This document shows, piece by piece, positions 1 to 7,468 of a stretch of DNA of 64,000 nt. The position numbers and the translations under genes are program-made. Each line of letters opens with the position of its first letter. Position 1 is the first letter of the stretch. The stretch spans positions 2,356,001 to 2,420,000 of the forward strand of contig CAWFVV010000006.1 in assembly GCA_963819385.1 (NCBI GenBank). The letters are read 5' to 3'. Below the pieces are notes generated by a model. It was not told the DNA's origin. It did not search any database and worked only from the letters and a program-made list of their open reading frames with translations. Source of the DNA: JAVDCA01 sp963819385. GTDB taxonomy: Bacteria; Pseudomonadota; Alphaproteobacteria; Rhizobiales; Xanthobacteraceae.

Positions 1-908
1 GCAAGCTCGTCTACTACACGGCGAACTTCGCCGAGGTCGAGCAGGAGGTGATCAACGCCTTCAACAAGCGCTTCCCCGACATCAAGGTCGAGATGGTGCG
101 CGCGCCGGGCGGCCAGCTCATCACGCGGGTGAAGACGGAAGCGGCGGCGAACAAGCTCTCGGCCGACGTGGTCGACCACTCCGACCGCGCGCTGATGAGC
201 GAGCTCCTCGACCTGTTCCAGGACTACGCGCCGCCGAACGCGGCCGACTATCGCACCGACGTGATGATCTCGCCCAAGCTGTGGCCGCGCGTCACGCTGG
301 TGTGGTCGATCGCCTACAATTCGGCGCTGGTGCAGAAGCCGCCGCAGACCTGGATGGACCTCACCAAGCCGGAATACAACAAGAAGCAGATCGGCCAGGT
401 GATCGCGGCGTCGGGCGGCACCACCTGGACCCGCATCATGTTCGAGCGCCAGGTGCTGGGCGAGGACTACTGGAAGAAGCAGGCCGCGACCGACCCGGTG
501 CTCTTCCCCTCGGGCGCGCCGCTCGGCGACGCGATCGTGCGCGGCGAGGTCACGATGGGCCCGATCCTCTACAACGCGATCTTCCCCAAGCAGCGCGACG
601 GCGCGCCGGTCGAGATGGTGTTCGCGCCGGAGGGCGCGCCGGTGAACCCGTATGCGAGCGGCATCCCGAAGACGGCGGCGCATCCCAATGCGGCGAAGCT
701 CTTCCTCAACTGGTGCATGTCGGTCGAGGGCCAGACCTTCATGATCAAGGAGCAGGGCAACCTGACGGCGCTCAAGAAGGCGCCGTTCTACCCGAAGGGA
801 TTCGACCCGGCCAAGGTGAAGCTGTGGGTGCCGGACTTCAAGCAGTACGTCGCCCTGCACAAGCAGTGGGTCGAGGACTGGAACAAGACGTATAATTATC
901 GGCAGTAA
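1..908 (+). CDS. ABC transporter substrate-binding protein, 5'-truncated
   Basis: The frame is already open at base 3 (it reads KLVYYTANFAEVEQEVINAF) and ends at a TAA at 906-908, so the start codon and signal peptide lie outside the window. The visible 302 residues look like a periplasmic binding protein of the iron(III)/putrescine type (SBP_bac family), with an N-terminal YYTAN beta strand, a central VTLVWSIAYN hinge-like segment and a C-terminal helix ending in NKTYNYRQ. It would capture a solute in the periplasm for the ATPase encoded 131 bases downstream. The substrate cannot be read from the sequence. No permease lies between the two genes, so it should be upstream of the window. An internal GTG at 48 is not the real start, because coding similarity continues upstream of it. 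Confidence 0.8.
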   Translation, partial: KLVYYTANFAEVEQEVINAFNKRFPDIKVEMVRAPGGQLITRVKTEAAANKLSADVVDHSDRALMSELLDLFQDYAPPNAADYRTDVMISPKLWPRVTLVWSIAYNSALVQKPPQTWMDLTKPEYNKKQIGQVIAASGGTTWTRIMFERQVLGEDYWKKQAATDPVLFPSGAPLGDAIVRGEVTMGPILYNAIFPKQRDGAPVEMVFAPEGAPVNPYASGIPKTAAHPNAAKLFLNWCMSVEGQTFMIKEQGNLTALKKAPFYPKGFDPAKVKLWVPDFKQYVALHKQWVEDWNKTYNYRQ

Positions 909-911
909 CAC

Positions 912-1017
912 GTAGGGTGGGCAACCGCGCGTGCTCATCCGCCGCCGCGTGGGCAAAATCGCATGCGCGCGGTTGCCCACGCGGAAACGCATGTGAATGC
1001 GATTTTGCCCACCCTAC
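912..1017. repeat. 106-bp palindromic intergenic repeat, copy 1
   Basis: The outer arms GTAGGGTGGGCAA (912-924) and TTGCCCACCCTAC (1005-1017) are perfect inverted repeats. Inside them a second pair, CGCGTGGGCAA (946-956) and TTGCCCACGCG (973-983), makes a nested hairpin. A near-identical element of almost the same length lies at 4302-4408. It separates the binding-protein gene from the ATPase gene. It has no coding potential and no transposase, so it looks like a REP/MITE-type mobile palindrome. Confidence 0.75.
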
Positions 1018-1039
1018 GCACTGAGTAAAAGGATACGAA

Positions 1040-2143
1040 GTGGCCGCAACGCTCGACGTGCGCGATCTGGTCAAGGCGTTCACCACCGGACACCGGGCGG
1101 TGGACGGCGTGAGCTTCACGGTGCCGGCGGGCGAGATCGTCGTGCTGCTCGGGCCGTCGGGCTGCGGCAAGACCACGACGCTGCGCTGCGTCGCCGGGCT
1201 CGAGCATCCGACCGGCGGCGCGATCTCGATCGGCGGCAACACCGTGTCGTCGCCGGCCGACGGCGTGATGGTGCCGGCGCGCCAGCGCGGCATCGGCATG
1301 GTCTTCCAGTCCTACGCGGTGTGGCCGCACATGACGGTGGCGCAGAACGTGCGCTATCCGCTGAAAGCGCGCGGCGTATCGCGCGCCGACGCCGAGCGGC
1401 AGGTCGCCGGGGCGCTCGATCTCGTCGGCCTGCGCGAATATGCCGACCGCCCGGTCGTGTCGCTGTCGGGCGGGCAGATGCAGCGCGTCGCGCTCGCGCG
1501 CAGCATGGTCTATCGCCCGCACCTGATCCTGCTCGACGAGCCGCTGTCGAACCTCGACGCCAAGCTGCGCGTGCGGCTGCGCGACGACCTGCGCCGGATC
1601 CTCAAGGCGACCGGCATGACGGCGCTCTACGTCACGCACGATCAGTCGGAGGCGGTCGTGCTCGGCGACCGGGTCGGCGTGATGCGCGACGGCAAGCTGC
1701 TGCAGATGGCGCCGCCCGCCGAGATCTACAACCGGCCGGCGGATCTCTTCGTCGCCAACTTCACCGGCGCTTCGAACGAGCTCGCCGGCAGATTGATCGC
1801 ACGCAACGGCGAGTTCGGCACGGTCGATCTCGGCGGCGGCCAGCGCGCCGAGGCGGCGCTGCTGCATCAGCTCGCGCCCGGCGACGCGGTGCGCATCGCG
1901 CTGCGGCCGGAGAACATCGCGCTCGGCCAGCGCAACGGCACCAACAGCTTCGAGGCGCGGGTGGTCGAGCGGCGCTACCAGGGCACGCAGACCGCCTACG
2001 ACATCGACCTGTTCGGCCACCGCCTCGAGGTCGTGGAGCTCGGCACCGCGGTGCGCCACGAGGTCGGCGCCACCGCGCCGGTGACGCTGCCGCGCGAAGC
2101 GCTGTGGGCGTATCGCGATACGGGGAAGGCGGTCGAGGAGTAG
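1040..2143 (+). CDS. ABC transporter ATP-binding protein (iron/polyamine type)
   Basis: A 367-residue cytoplasmic ATPase that would energise import of the solute bound by the protein encoded just upstream. Walker A is GPSGCGKT at residues 38-45, the Q-loop is in GMVFQSYAVWPHM, the signature is LSGGQMQRVALARS near 140, Walker B with its glutamate is LILLDEPLSNLDAK near 160, and the H-loop is YVTHDQ near 197. A C-terminal TOBE-like region follows (about 240-350). The start is a GTG at 1040. The nearest relatives would be FbpC/PotA-type ATPases; iron, polyamine or another small solute are all possible. No permease gene follows. Confidence 0.88.
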   Translation: MAATLDVRDLVKAFTTGHRAVDGVSFTVPAGEIVVLLGPSGCGKTTTLRCVAGLEHPTGGAISIGGNTVSSPADGVMVPARQRGIGMVFQSYAVWPHMTVAQNVRYPLKARGVSRADAERQVAGALDLVGLREYADRPVVSLSGGQMQRVALARSMVYRPHLILLDEPLSNLDAKLRVRLRDDLRRILKATGMTALYVTHDQSEAVVLGDRVGVMRDGKLLQMAPPAEIYNRPADLFVANFTGASNELAGRLIARNGEFGTVDLGGGQRAEAALLHQLAPGDAVRIALRPENIALGQRNGTNSFEARVVERRYQGTQTAYDIDLFGHRLEVVELGTAVRHEVGATAPVTLPREALWAYRDTGKAVEE

Positions 2144-2159
2144 CGGGACGGGCACTGAA

Positions 2160-2203
2160 CCTGCGCTCCCTCTCCCCGTTCTTACGGGGAGAGGGAGCGC
2201 AGG
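2160..2203. repeat. GC-rich palindrome with 19-bp perfect stem
   Basis: The left arm (2160-2178) and right arm (2185-2203) are perfect reverse complements, CCTGCGCTCCCTCTCCCCG and its complement, around a TTCTTA loop. It lies 17 bases after the ABC ATPase stop and before regB. It could end transcription, but there is no T-run after the stem. The core CCCTCTCCCCG is shared with palindromes near 56.5 kb, so it belongs to a dispersed family. Confidence 0.65.
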
Positions 2204-2273
2204 CGCCGAGCAAGCGGCCGCCCCGCGACGGAACGTCGCCGCGCGGAGGCGCGTTTTGCTTTATGATCGCGCC

Positions 2274-3596
2274 ATGCCGTCCGACGCGCCGAGCTTCACC
2301 GACTACCCGCTGCGTAGCGTGCGGCTCGACACGCTCATCCGCCTGCGCTGGCTCGCGGTGTTCGGGCAGACCGCGGCGGTCCTGATCGTCAACGACGGCC
2401 TCGATTTCGACCTGCCGCTGTGGCCGTGCCTCGCCGTGATCGGCCTCTATGCCTGGCTCAATATCGCGCTGCGCCTGCGCTTTCGCGGCAACCACCGGCT
2501 CGAGCCCGACCGCTGCGCCTGGCTGCTCGCGGTCGACATCACCGAGCTCGCGGTGCTGCTCTTTCTCACCGGCGGGATGCAGAACCCGTTCGCATTCCTG
2601 TTCGTCGGCCCGGTGCTGATCTCGGCGACCGCGCTGCCGGCGCGCATGACGCTGATGCTCGCGGGCTTCACCATCGTGTGCGCGACCCTGCTGCTGTACT
2701 GGCACAACGCGCTGCCGTGGTACCCGAGCGAGGAGGCGCAGGATCTGCCGCAGCCCTACGTCGTCGGCGTCTGGCTCGCGCTGCTCCTGTGCATCGGCTA
2801 CATCAGCGTCTATGCGTGGCAGATCCTCGAGGAGTCGCGCCAGCTCGCCGAGGCGCTCGCCGCGACCGAGATCGTGCTCTCGCGCGAGCAGCACCTGATC
2901 CAGCTCGACGGGCTCGCGGCCGCCGCCGCGCACGAGCTCGGCACGCCGCTTTCCACCATCGCGCTGGTCTCGCGCGAGCTGCAGAAGGCCCTGGGCGAGA
3001 ACTCGCCGCACGCCGACGACGTGAAGCTGCTGCGCGAGCAGGTGCAGCGCTGCGGCGACATCCTCGGCAAGCTCACCCAGCTTCCGGGCGGCGGCGAGCC
3101 GTTCGAGCGCATGAAGCTCTCCGCCCTGATCGAGGAAGTGGTGGCGCCGCATCGCAATTTCGGCGTCGACATCACTGTTGCGATGCCGCGGGGCGCCGGC
3201 GACGAGCCGGAAGTGGCGCGCAGTCCGGCGATCATGTACGGGCTCGGCAACCTGGTCGAGAACGCCATCGATTTTGCGCGCGAGCAGGTCGAGATCGCGG
3301 CCGACTGGGGCGGCGACAAGGTCACGGTCACGATCAACGACGACGGGCCGGGCTTTCCGCCCGAGATCATGGACCGCATGGGCGAGCCCTTCGTTACCGG
3401 CCGCCGGCAGCGGCAGCGCGCCGCCAACGAAAACCCCGGGCTGGGGCTCGGTTTCTTCATCGCCAAAACGCTGCTGGAACGCTCGGGCGCGCGGCTCGCC
3501 CTGGAAAACCGCCAGTTCCCGCAGCGTGGCGCCATCGTAAAGGTGCGCTGGGGCCGCGCCGATTTCGAGCGGCCTCTAGTGGGCGCTGCAGCATAG
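2274..3596 (+). CDS. regB: Redox sensor histidine kinase RegB/ActS/PrrB
   Basis: A membrane sensor kinase that responds to ubiquinone-pool redox state and phosphorylates RegA to control respiration, carbon fixation and similar processes. Several transmembrane segments fill residues 20-185 and contain the quinone-binding motif GGMQNPF near residue 100, which is diagnostic for RegB. The H-box is AAAAHELGTPLSTI with the phospho-acceptor histidine at about 220. The redox-active cysteine of the family is matched by Cys260 in REQVQRCGDIL. The ATPase domain shows an N-box (GNLVENAIDFA) and G-boxes (DDGPGFP, GLGLGFFIAK). I take the ATG at 2274 (440 residues); an upstream in-frame TTG at 2256 would add six. 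The regulator gene follows 101 bases later on the same strand. Confidence 0.9.
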   Translation: MPSDAPSFTDYPLRSVRLDTLIRLRWLAVFGQTAAVLIVNDGLDFDLPLWPCLAVIGLYAWLNIALRLRFRGNHRLEPDRCAWLLAVDITELAVLLFLTGGMQNPFAFLFVGPVLISATALPARMTLMLAGFTIVCATLLLYWHNALPWYPSEEAQDLPQPYVVGVWLALLLCIGYISVYAWQILEESRQLAEALAATEIVLSREQHLIQLDGLAAAAAHELGTPLSTIALVSRELQKALGENSPHADDVKLLREQVQRCGDILGKLTQLPGGGEPFERMKLSALIEEVVAPHRNFGVDITVAMPRGAGDEPEVARSPAIMYGLGNLVENAIDFAREQVEIAADWGGDKVTVTINDDGPGFPPEIMDRMGEPFVTGRRQRQRAANENPGLGLGFFIAKTLLERSGARLALENRQFPQRGAIVKVRWGRADFERPLVGAAA

Positions 3597-3697
3597 GTTC
3601 ACCAACCCGGAACAAAGGTAATCGCGCTATTGGTGTTCACCATGCTTTGGGTCCATATCAAAGACGGGTCGCGACGCGATTGGCCGGAGGTATTCAT

Positions 3698-4291
3698 ATG
3701 GCTATGATGGACAATGGCACGCCCACAAAGGCTCCCCCGATGACAGACCTCGGACTCTCGCCCCAAGCCGACCGCTCGCTGCTGTTGGTCGAGGACGACA
3801 AATCCTTTCTCCAGCGGCTCGCCCGCGCCCTCGAGGGCCGCGGCTTCACGGTCACCACCGCCGAGACGGTGGCGGACGGGCTCACGCAAGTGGACAAGGT
3901 CTCGCCCGCCTTCGCGGTGGTCGACATGCGGCTCGGCGACGGCAACGGGCTCGACGTGATCTCGGCGCTCAAGAAGCGCCGGCCCGACGCACGCGGCGTC
4001 GTGCTCACCGGCTACGGCAACATCGCGACCGCCGTGACGGCGGTGAAGATGGGCGCTTTCGATTATCTCTCGAAACCCGCCGACGCCGACGAGGTCGTGG
4101 CCGCCCTGCTCGCGCTGGAGGGCCGCAAGCCCGACCCGCCCGAGAACCCGATGTCGGCCGACCGCGTACGCTGGGAGCACATCCAGCGCATCTACGAGCT
4201 GTGCGGCCGCAACGTGTCGGAGACGGCGCGCCGGCTCAACATGCATCGCCGCACGCTGCAGCGGATTCTGGCGAAGCGCGCGCCGAAGTAG
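3698..4291 (+). CDS. regA: Response regulator RegA/ActR/PrrA
   Basis: The 197-residue partner of the upstream kinase. It has an N-terminal receiver domain with the acidic pair VEDD near residue 30, the phospho-acceptor aspartate in VVDMRLGDG (Asp76), a conserved threonine in VLTGYG and the lysine in LSKPAD. A C-terminal Fis-type helix-turn-helix follows (NVSETARRLNMHRRTLQRIL), typical of RegA. GGAGG at 3686-3690 sits seven bases before the ATG at 3698, which fixes this start. An internal ATG at 3740 would match the usual family length more closely but has a weaker ribosome site. No senC gene is adjacent. Confidence 0.92.
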   Translation: MAMMDNGTPTKAPPMTDLGLSPQADRSLLLVEDDKSFLQRLARALEGRGFTVTTAETVADGLTQVDKVSPAFAVVDMRLGDGNGLDVISALKKRRPDARGVVLTGYGNIATAVTAVKMGAFDYLSKPADADEVVAALLALEGRKPDPPENPMSADRVRWEHIQRIYELCGRNVSETARRLNMHRRTLQRILAKRAPK

Positions 4292-4301
4292 CGACGCAGA
4301 C

Positions 4302-4408
4302 GCAGGGTGGGCAAAGGCGCGTTGCTCACGCGTTTCCGCGTGGGCAAAATCGCCATCGCGCCTTTGCCCACGCGGCAACGCAGCGCCAGGCGATTTTGCC
4401 CACCCTAC
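4302..4408. repeat. 107-bp palindromic intergenic repeat, copy 2
   Basis: The same element as 912-1017: outer arms GCAGGGTGGGCAA (4302-4314) and TTGCCCACCCTAC (4396-4408), with an inner GCGTGGGCAA / TTGCCCACGC pair. Its right arm overlaps the end of the convergent mmcB gene and supplies that gene's TAG stop (minus strand, 4405-4407). Lying between two convergent genes, it could also act as a bidirectional stem-loop. Confidence 0.75.
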
Positions 4409-4884
4409 AGCTCGTACGGCCCCTGCGGATCGCTGAGCGCCTGCAATCTCCGCGCGGCCGCGTGCGCGAAGGCGAGCATCATGCTGCGGCGCGTCGAGGC
4501 GTGCAGACGATGCTCGGGCGCGTCGCGCAGAAGCTCGGCGCCGTAGGCGTCGGCGACGATCAGGCCAGCATCCTGCGGGAAGATATCCGCGGGCACGTGC
4601 GCGGCGGTCGCGAAGAACAGGCGATCGCAGTGCGCCCGGTAGTCCGGCCATTTCTGGTCGACGCGGAAATCCTCGACAGAGGACTTGATCTCGACGATCC
4701 AGATCTCACCGTCATGGCGCAGCGCGACGAGGTCGGCGCGCCGGCCAGAGGCGAGCGGCAGCTCGCTGATGCAGGAAAGGCCGTGCGCCACGAGCAGGCG
4801 CTGGGTGCCGCGAGCGACCGCGAGCGCGGTCGGCGACTGGCGGCCGTCGAGTGAAACGATCGGCGGATCGGCGACGAGGCTCAT
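4405..4884 (-). CDS. mmcB: MmcB family DNA repair protein
   Basis: A 159-residue cytoplasmic protein with the nuclease-like core of the MmcB family: LASGRRADLVAL, WIVEIKSSVEDFRVDQKWPDYR and CDRLFFATA. This is the E-x-K pattern of restriction-endonuclease-like folds. MmcB in alphaproteobacteria is linked to mitomycin C/DNA-damage tolerance. The ATG at 4884 overlaps the stop of mtnA (ATGA), so the two are probably translationally coupled. The stop codon lies inside a dispersed palindromic repeat, so the last residues may have been altered by that insertion. Confidence 0.82.
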   Translation of the reverse strand: MSLVADPPIVSLDGRQSPTALAVARGTQRLLVAHGLSCISELPLASGRRADLVALRHDGEIWIVEIKSSVEDFRVDQKWPDYRAHCDRLFFATAAHVPADIFPQDAGLIVADAYGAELLRDAPEHRLHASTRRSMMLAFAHAAARRLQALSDPQGPYEL

Positions 4885-5990
4885 TCGACGGCGCTCCTCG
4901 GTGCGGCGCGCTCCGGAAAGGCGCTTGCGAGCGCCTCGCGCGCCGGCGCGATCACGCCGCGCTCGGTGATGAGGCCGGTGACGAGCCGCGCGGGCGTGAC
5001 GTCGAACGCATAGTTGGCGACGCCCGAGCCTTTCGGCACCACGCGCACGGTCTCGATGCGGCCCTCCGCGGTCTCGCCCGAAATCGTCGCGACCTCGTCG
5101 GCGCCGCGTTCCTCGATCGGGATGTCGCGGCCATCCGCAATGGTGAAATCGATCGTCGGCGACGGCAGGCCGATGTAGAACGGCACGCCGTTGTCGTGCG
5201 CGGCAAGCGCCTTGAGATAGGTGCCGATCTTGTTGCACACGTCGCCGTTGGCGGTGACGCGGTCGGCGCCGACGATCGCGATGTCGACGCGGCCGTGCTG
5301 CATGAGGTGGCCCCCGGTATTGTCGGCGATGACGTGATGCGGGACGCCGTGGTGGTTGAGCTCCCAGGCGGTGAGCGAGGCGCCCTGGTTGCGCGGGCGC
5401 GTCTCGTCGACCCAGACATGGACCGGCACCCCCGCGTCATGCGCCGTGTAGACCGGCGCGAGCGCGGTACCGATATCGACGGCGGCGAGCCAGCCGGCAT
5501 TGCAGTGGGTCAGCACGTTGACGGGCGCGCCGTTCTTGGCGGCGGCAATGCCCTCGATCAGCCTGGCGCCATGCTGGCCGAGCGCGCGGTTGATGGCGAC
5601 GTCCTCCTCGACGATCGCGCCGGCGCGCGCGTAAGCCGCCATGACGCGCTCGCCGCGCGGGCGGTTGCGCACCGCCGCGATCATCTCGTCGAGCGCCCAG
5701 CGCAGGTTGACGGCGGTCGGCCGGGTGGCGAGCAGCGTCGCATAGGCGCGCTCGAGCGCCTCGTCGGAGGCGTCCTCGCGCAGCGCGAGGCACATGCCAT
5801 AGCCGGCGGTCGCGCCGATCAGCGGAGCGCCGCGGATCACCATGGTCGCGATGGCGGCGGCCGCGTCGGCGAGCGTGGTAAGGCGCTTGGTCTCGAAGCG
5901 GTGCGGCAGCTTGGTCTGGTCGATGACGCCGACCGACCAGCCGTCGAGTTCGAGCCAGATCGTGCGCCACGATTTGCCGTCGATTTTCAT
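4881..5990 (-). CDS. mtnA: S-methyl-5-thioribose-1-phosphate isomerase
   Basis: A 369-residue enzyme converting methylthioribose-1-phosphate to methylthioribulose-1-phosphate in methionine salvage. The family fingerprints are the substrate loop VIRGAPLIGATAGYG, the catalytic cysteine region NVLTHCNAGWLAAVDIGTAL and the catalytic aspartate region IVGADRVTANGDVCNKIGTY. It belongs to the eIF2B-alpha/MtnA superfamily, and the length is normal for MtnA. The start is the ATG at 5990. No other mtn gene is adjacent; its only operon partner here is mmcB, which it overlaps by four bases. Confidence 0.93.
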   Translation of the reverse strand: MKIDGKSWRTIWLELDGWSVGVIDQTKLPHRFETKRLTTLADAAAAIATMVIRGAPLIGATAGYGMCLALREDASDEALERAYATLLATRPTAVNLRWALDEMIAAVRNRPRGERVMAAYARAGAIVEEDVAINRALGQHGARLIEGIAAAKNGAPVNVLTHCNAGWLAAVDIGTALAPVYTAHDAGVPVHVWVDETRPRNQGASLTAWELNHHGVPHHVIADNTGGHLMQHGRVDIAIVGADRVTANGDVCNKIGTYLKALAAHDNGVPFYIGLPSPTIDFTIADGRDIPIEERGADEVATISGETAEGRIETVRVVPKGSGVANYAFDVTPARLVTGLITERGVIAPAREALASAFPERAAPRSAVE

Positions 5991-6013
5991 GGGCTTTCCG
6001 CTGCGCCTCGGTT

Positions 6014-6125
6014 CCCCTCCCCCCGCTTGCGGGGAGGGTCAGGGAGGGGGCAAGTCTGCGCACTCATGCACTCGGGGCCTCCCCCTCCCCACCCTCCCCT
6101 GCAAGCGGGGGAGGGGGTGAGAGGC
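6014..6125. repeat. Two adjacent CTCCCC/GGGGAG palindromes
   Basis: Between mtnA and the acyl-CoA dehydrogenase gene lie two GC-rich imperfect hairpins: CCCTCCCCCCGC-TT-GCGGGGAGGG (about 6015-6038) and a longer one with CCTCCCCT-GCAAGC-GGGGGAGG (about 6093-6118). They resemble the palindromes at 2160 and 56535 and are typical of rhizobial intergenic mosaic repeats. No gene fits in the 149 bases. Confidence 0.6.
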
Positions 6126-6139
6126 CCGTCGTGTTGCGA

Positions 6140-7360
6140 TCAGAAGAACGCCTGGATGCCGGTCTGGGCGCGGCCGAGGATGAGGGCGTGGATGTCGTGG
6201 GTGCCCTCGTAGGTGTTGACGGTCTCGAGGTTGGAGAGCACCCGCATCACGTGGAACTCGTCGGAGATGCCGTTGCCGCCGTGCATGTCGCGCGCCACCC
6301 GGGCGATGTCGAGCGCCTTGCCGCAGTTGTTGCGCTTCATCAGCGAGACCGAGGGCGGCGCGGCGGTGCCCTGCTCCATCATGCGGCCGAGCGCGAGCGC
6401 GCCGGCGAGGCCGAGCGCGATCTCGGTCTGCATGTCGGCGAGCTTCTTCTGGATGAGCTGGTTGGCGGCGAGTGGCCGGCCGAACTGCTTGCGGTCGAGC
6501 ACGTATTGGCGCGCGCGGTGCCAGCAGAACTCGGCGGCGCCCATGGCGCCCCAGGCGATGCCGTAGCGCGCATTGTTGAGGCAGCCGAAGGGGCCGGCGA
6601 GGCCCTTGGCGTTGGGCAGCAGGCTCTCTTCCGGCACGAGCGCGTCGTCGAGCACGATCTCGCCGGTGGTCGAGGCGCGCAGCGACAGCTTGCCCTCGAT
6701 CTTCGGGGTGGCGAAACCTTTGGTGCCGCGCTCGACGATGAAGCCGCGGATGACGCCGTCGAGCTTCGCCCAGACGATCGCGACGTCGGCGAAGGGCGCA
6801 TTGGAGATCCACGTCTTGGCGCCGTTGAGCCGATAGCCGCCCGCCGCCTTGTCGGCGCGCGTCACCATCGAGCCCGGATCGGAGCCGTAGTCGGGCTCGG
6901 TCAGGCCGAAGCAGCCCGCCATCTCGCCGGTCGCGAGCTTGGGCAGGAATTTCTTGCGCTGCGCCTCAGTGCCGTACGCGTAGATCGGGTACATCACGAG
7001 CGAGGACTGCACCGACATGGCGGAGCGATAGCCGGAATCGACGCGCTCGATCTCGCGCGCGATCAGCCCGTACGAGACGTAGCCGAGGCCGGCGCCGCCG
7101 TATTCCTCCGGGATGGTCGCGCCGAGCAGGCCGAGCGCGCCCATCTCGTTGAGGATTTCGCGGTCGAAGCGCTCCTCCCGATAGGCCGTGAGGACGCGCG
7201 GCATCAGCTTGTCCTGCGCGTAGCCGCGCGCGGTGTCGCGCACCATGCGCTCGTCTTCGCCGAGCTGGGCCTCGAGGCCGAGCGGGTCTTCCCAGTCGAA
7301 TTCGGCGGACGGCTTGGCGCGCGCCGGCTGATCGGAACGCTTCTCGGCGGCTTGCGGCAT
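6140..7360 (-). CDS. gcdH: Glutaryl-CoA dehydrogenase-like acyl-CoA dehydrogenase
   Basis: A 406-residue flavoenzyme of the acyl-CoA dehydrogenase family. The N-terminal helical domain carries IPEEYGGAGLGYVSYGLIAREIERVD, the middle domain GCFGLTEPDYGSDP and KTWISNAPFADV, and the C-terminal domain ends with NTYEGTHDIHALILGRAQTG, whose glutamate is the catalytic base. This last motif is characteristic of glutaryl-CoA dehydrogenase, which makes crotonyl-CoA from glutaryl-CoA in lysine/tryptophan breakdown. An AGGAG six bases upstream supports the ATG at 7360 over the further upstream ATG at 7402. No CoA-transferase or regulator gene is next to it. Confidence 0.9.
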   Translation of the reverse strand: MPQAAEKRSDQPARAKPSAEFDWEDPLGLEAQLGEDERMVRDTARGYAQDKLMPRVLTAYREERFDREILNEMGALGLLGATIPEEYGGAGLGYVSYGLIAREIERVDSGYRSAMSVQSSLVMYPIYAYGTEAQRKKFLPKLATGEMAGCFGLTEPDYGSDPGSMVTRADKAAGGYRLNGAKTWISNAPFADVAIVWAKLDGVIRGFIVERGTKGFATPKIEGKLSLRASTTGEIVLDDALVPEESLLPNAKGLAGPFGCLNNARYGIAWGAMGAAEFCWHRARQYVLDRKQFGRPLAANQLIQKKLADMQTEIALGLAGALALGRMMEQGTAAPPSVSLMKRNNCGKALDIARVARDMHGGNGISDEFHVMRVLSNLETVNTYEGTHDIHALILGRAQTGIQAFF

Positions 7361-7366
7361 GGCGGA

Positions 7367-7371
7367 CTCCT
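7367..7371 (-). promoter_or_regulatory. Ribosome binding site of gcdH
   Basis: AGGAG on the minus strand, six bases before the ATG at 7360. It decides between two in-frame ATGs (7360 and 7402). Confidence 0.6.
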
Positions 7372-7468
7372 GGGCGGCGCACGGCTGCGCCTTCGGCCGC
7401 ATTATAGATCGCCCTGCCGCCGCCGCACAGATGCGCTACCATTGGGTACGCGTGCAATGGAGACACGA

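Noticed and set aside
2160..2203. Rho-independent terminator
   Set aside because: The stem is very strong but no T-run follows on either strand, and the same core recurs as a dispersed repeat, so it is recorded as a repeat.
2420..3697. Long upstream frame joined to regA
   Set aside because: It is the out-of-frame shadow of regB; RegA similarity and a GGAGG site begin at 3698.
6131..7468. Upstream extension of the CoxL-like frame by more than 400 codons
   Set aside because: The extension is antisense to glutaryl-CoA dehydrogenase and has no family similarity; the CoxL sequence starts at 7469.
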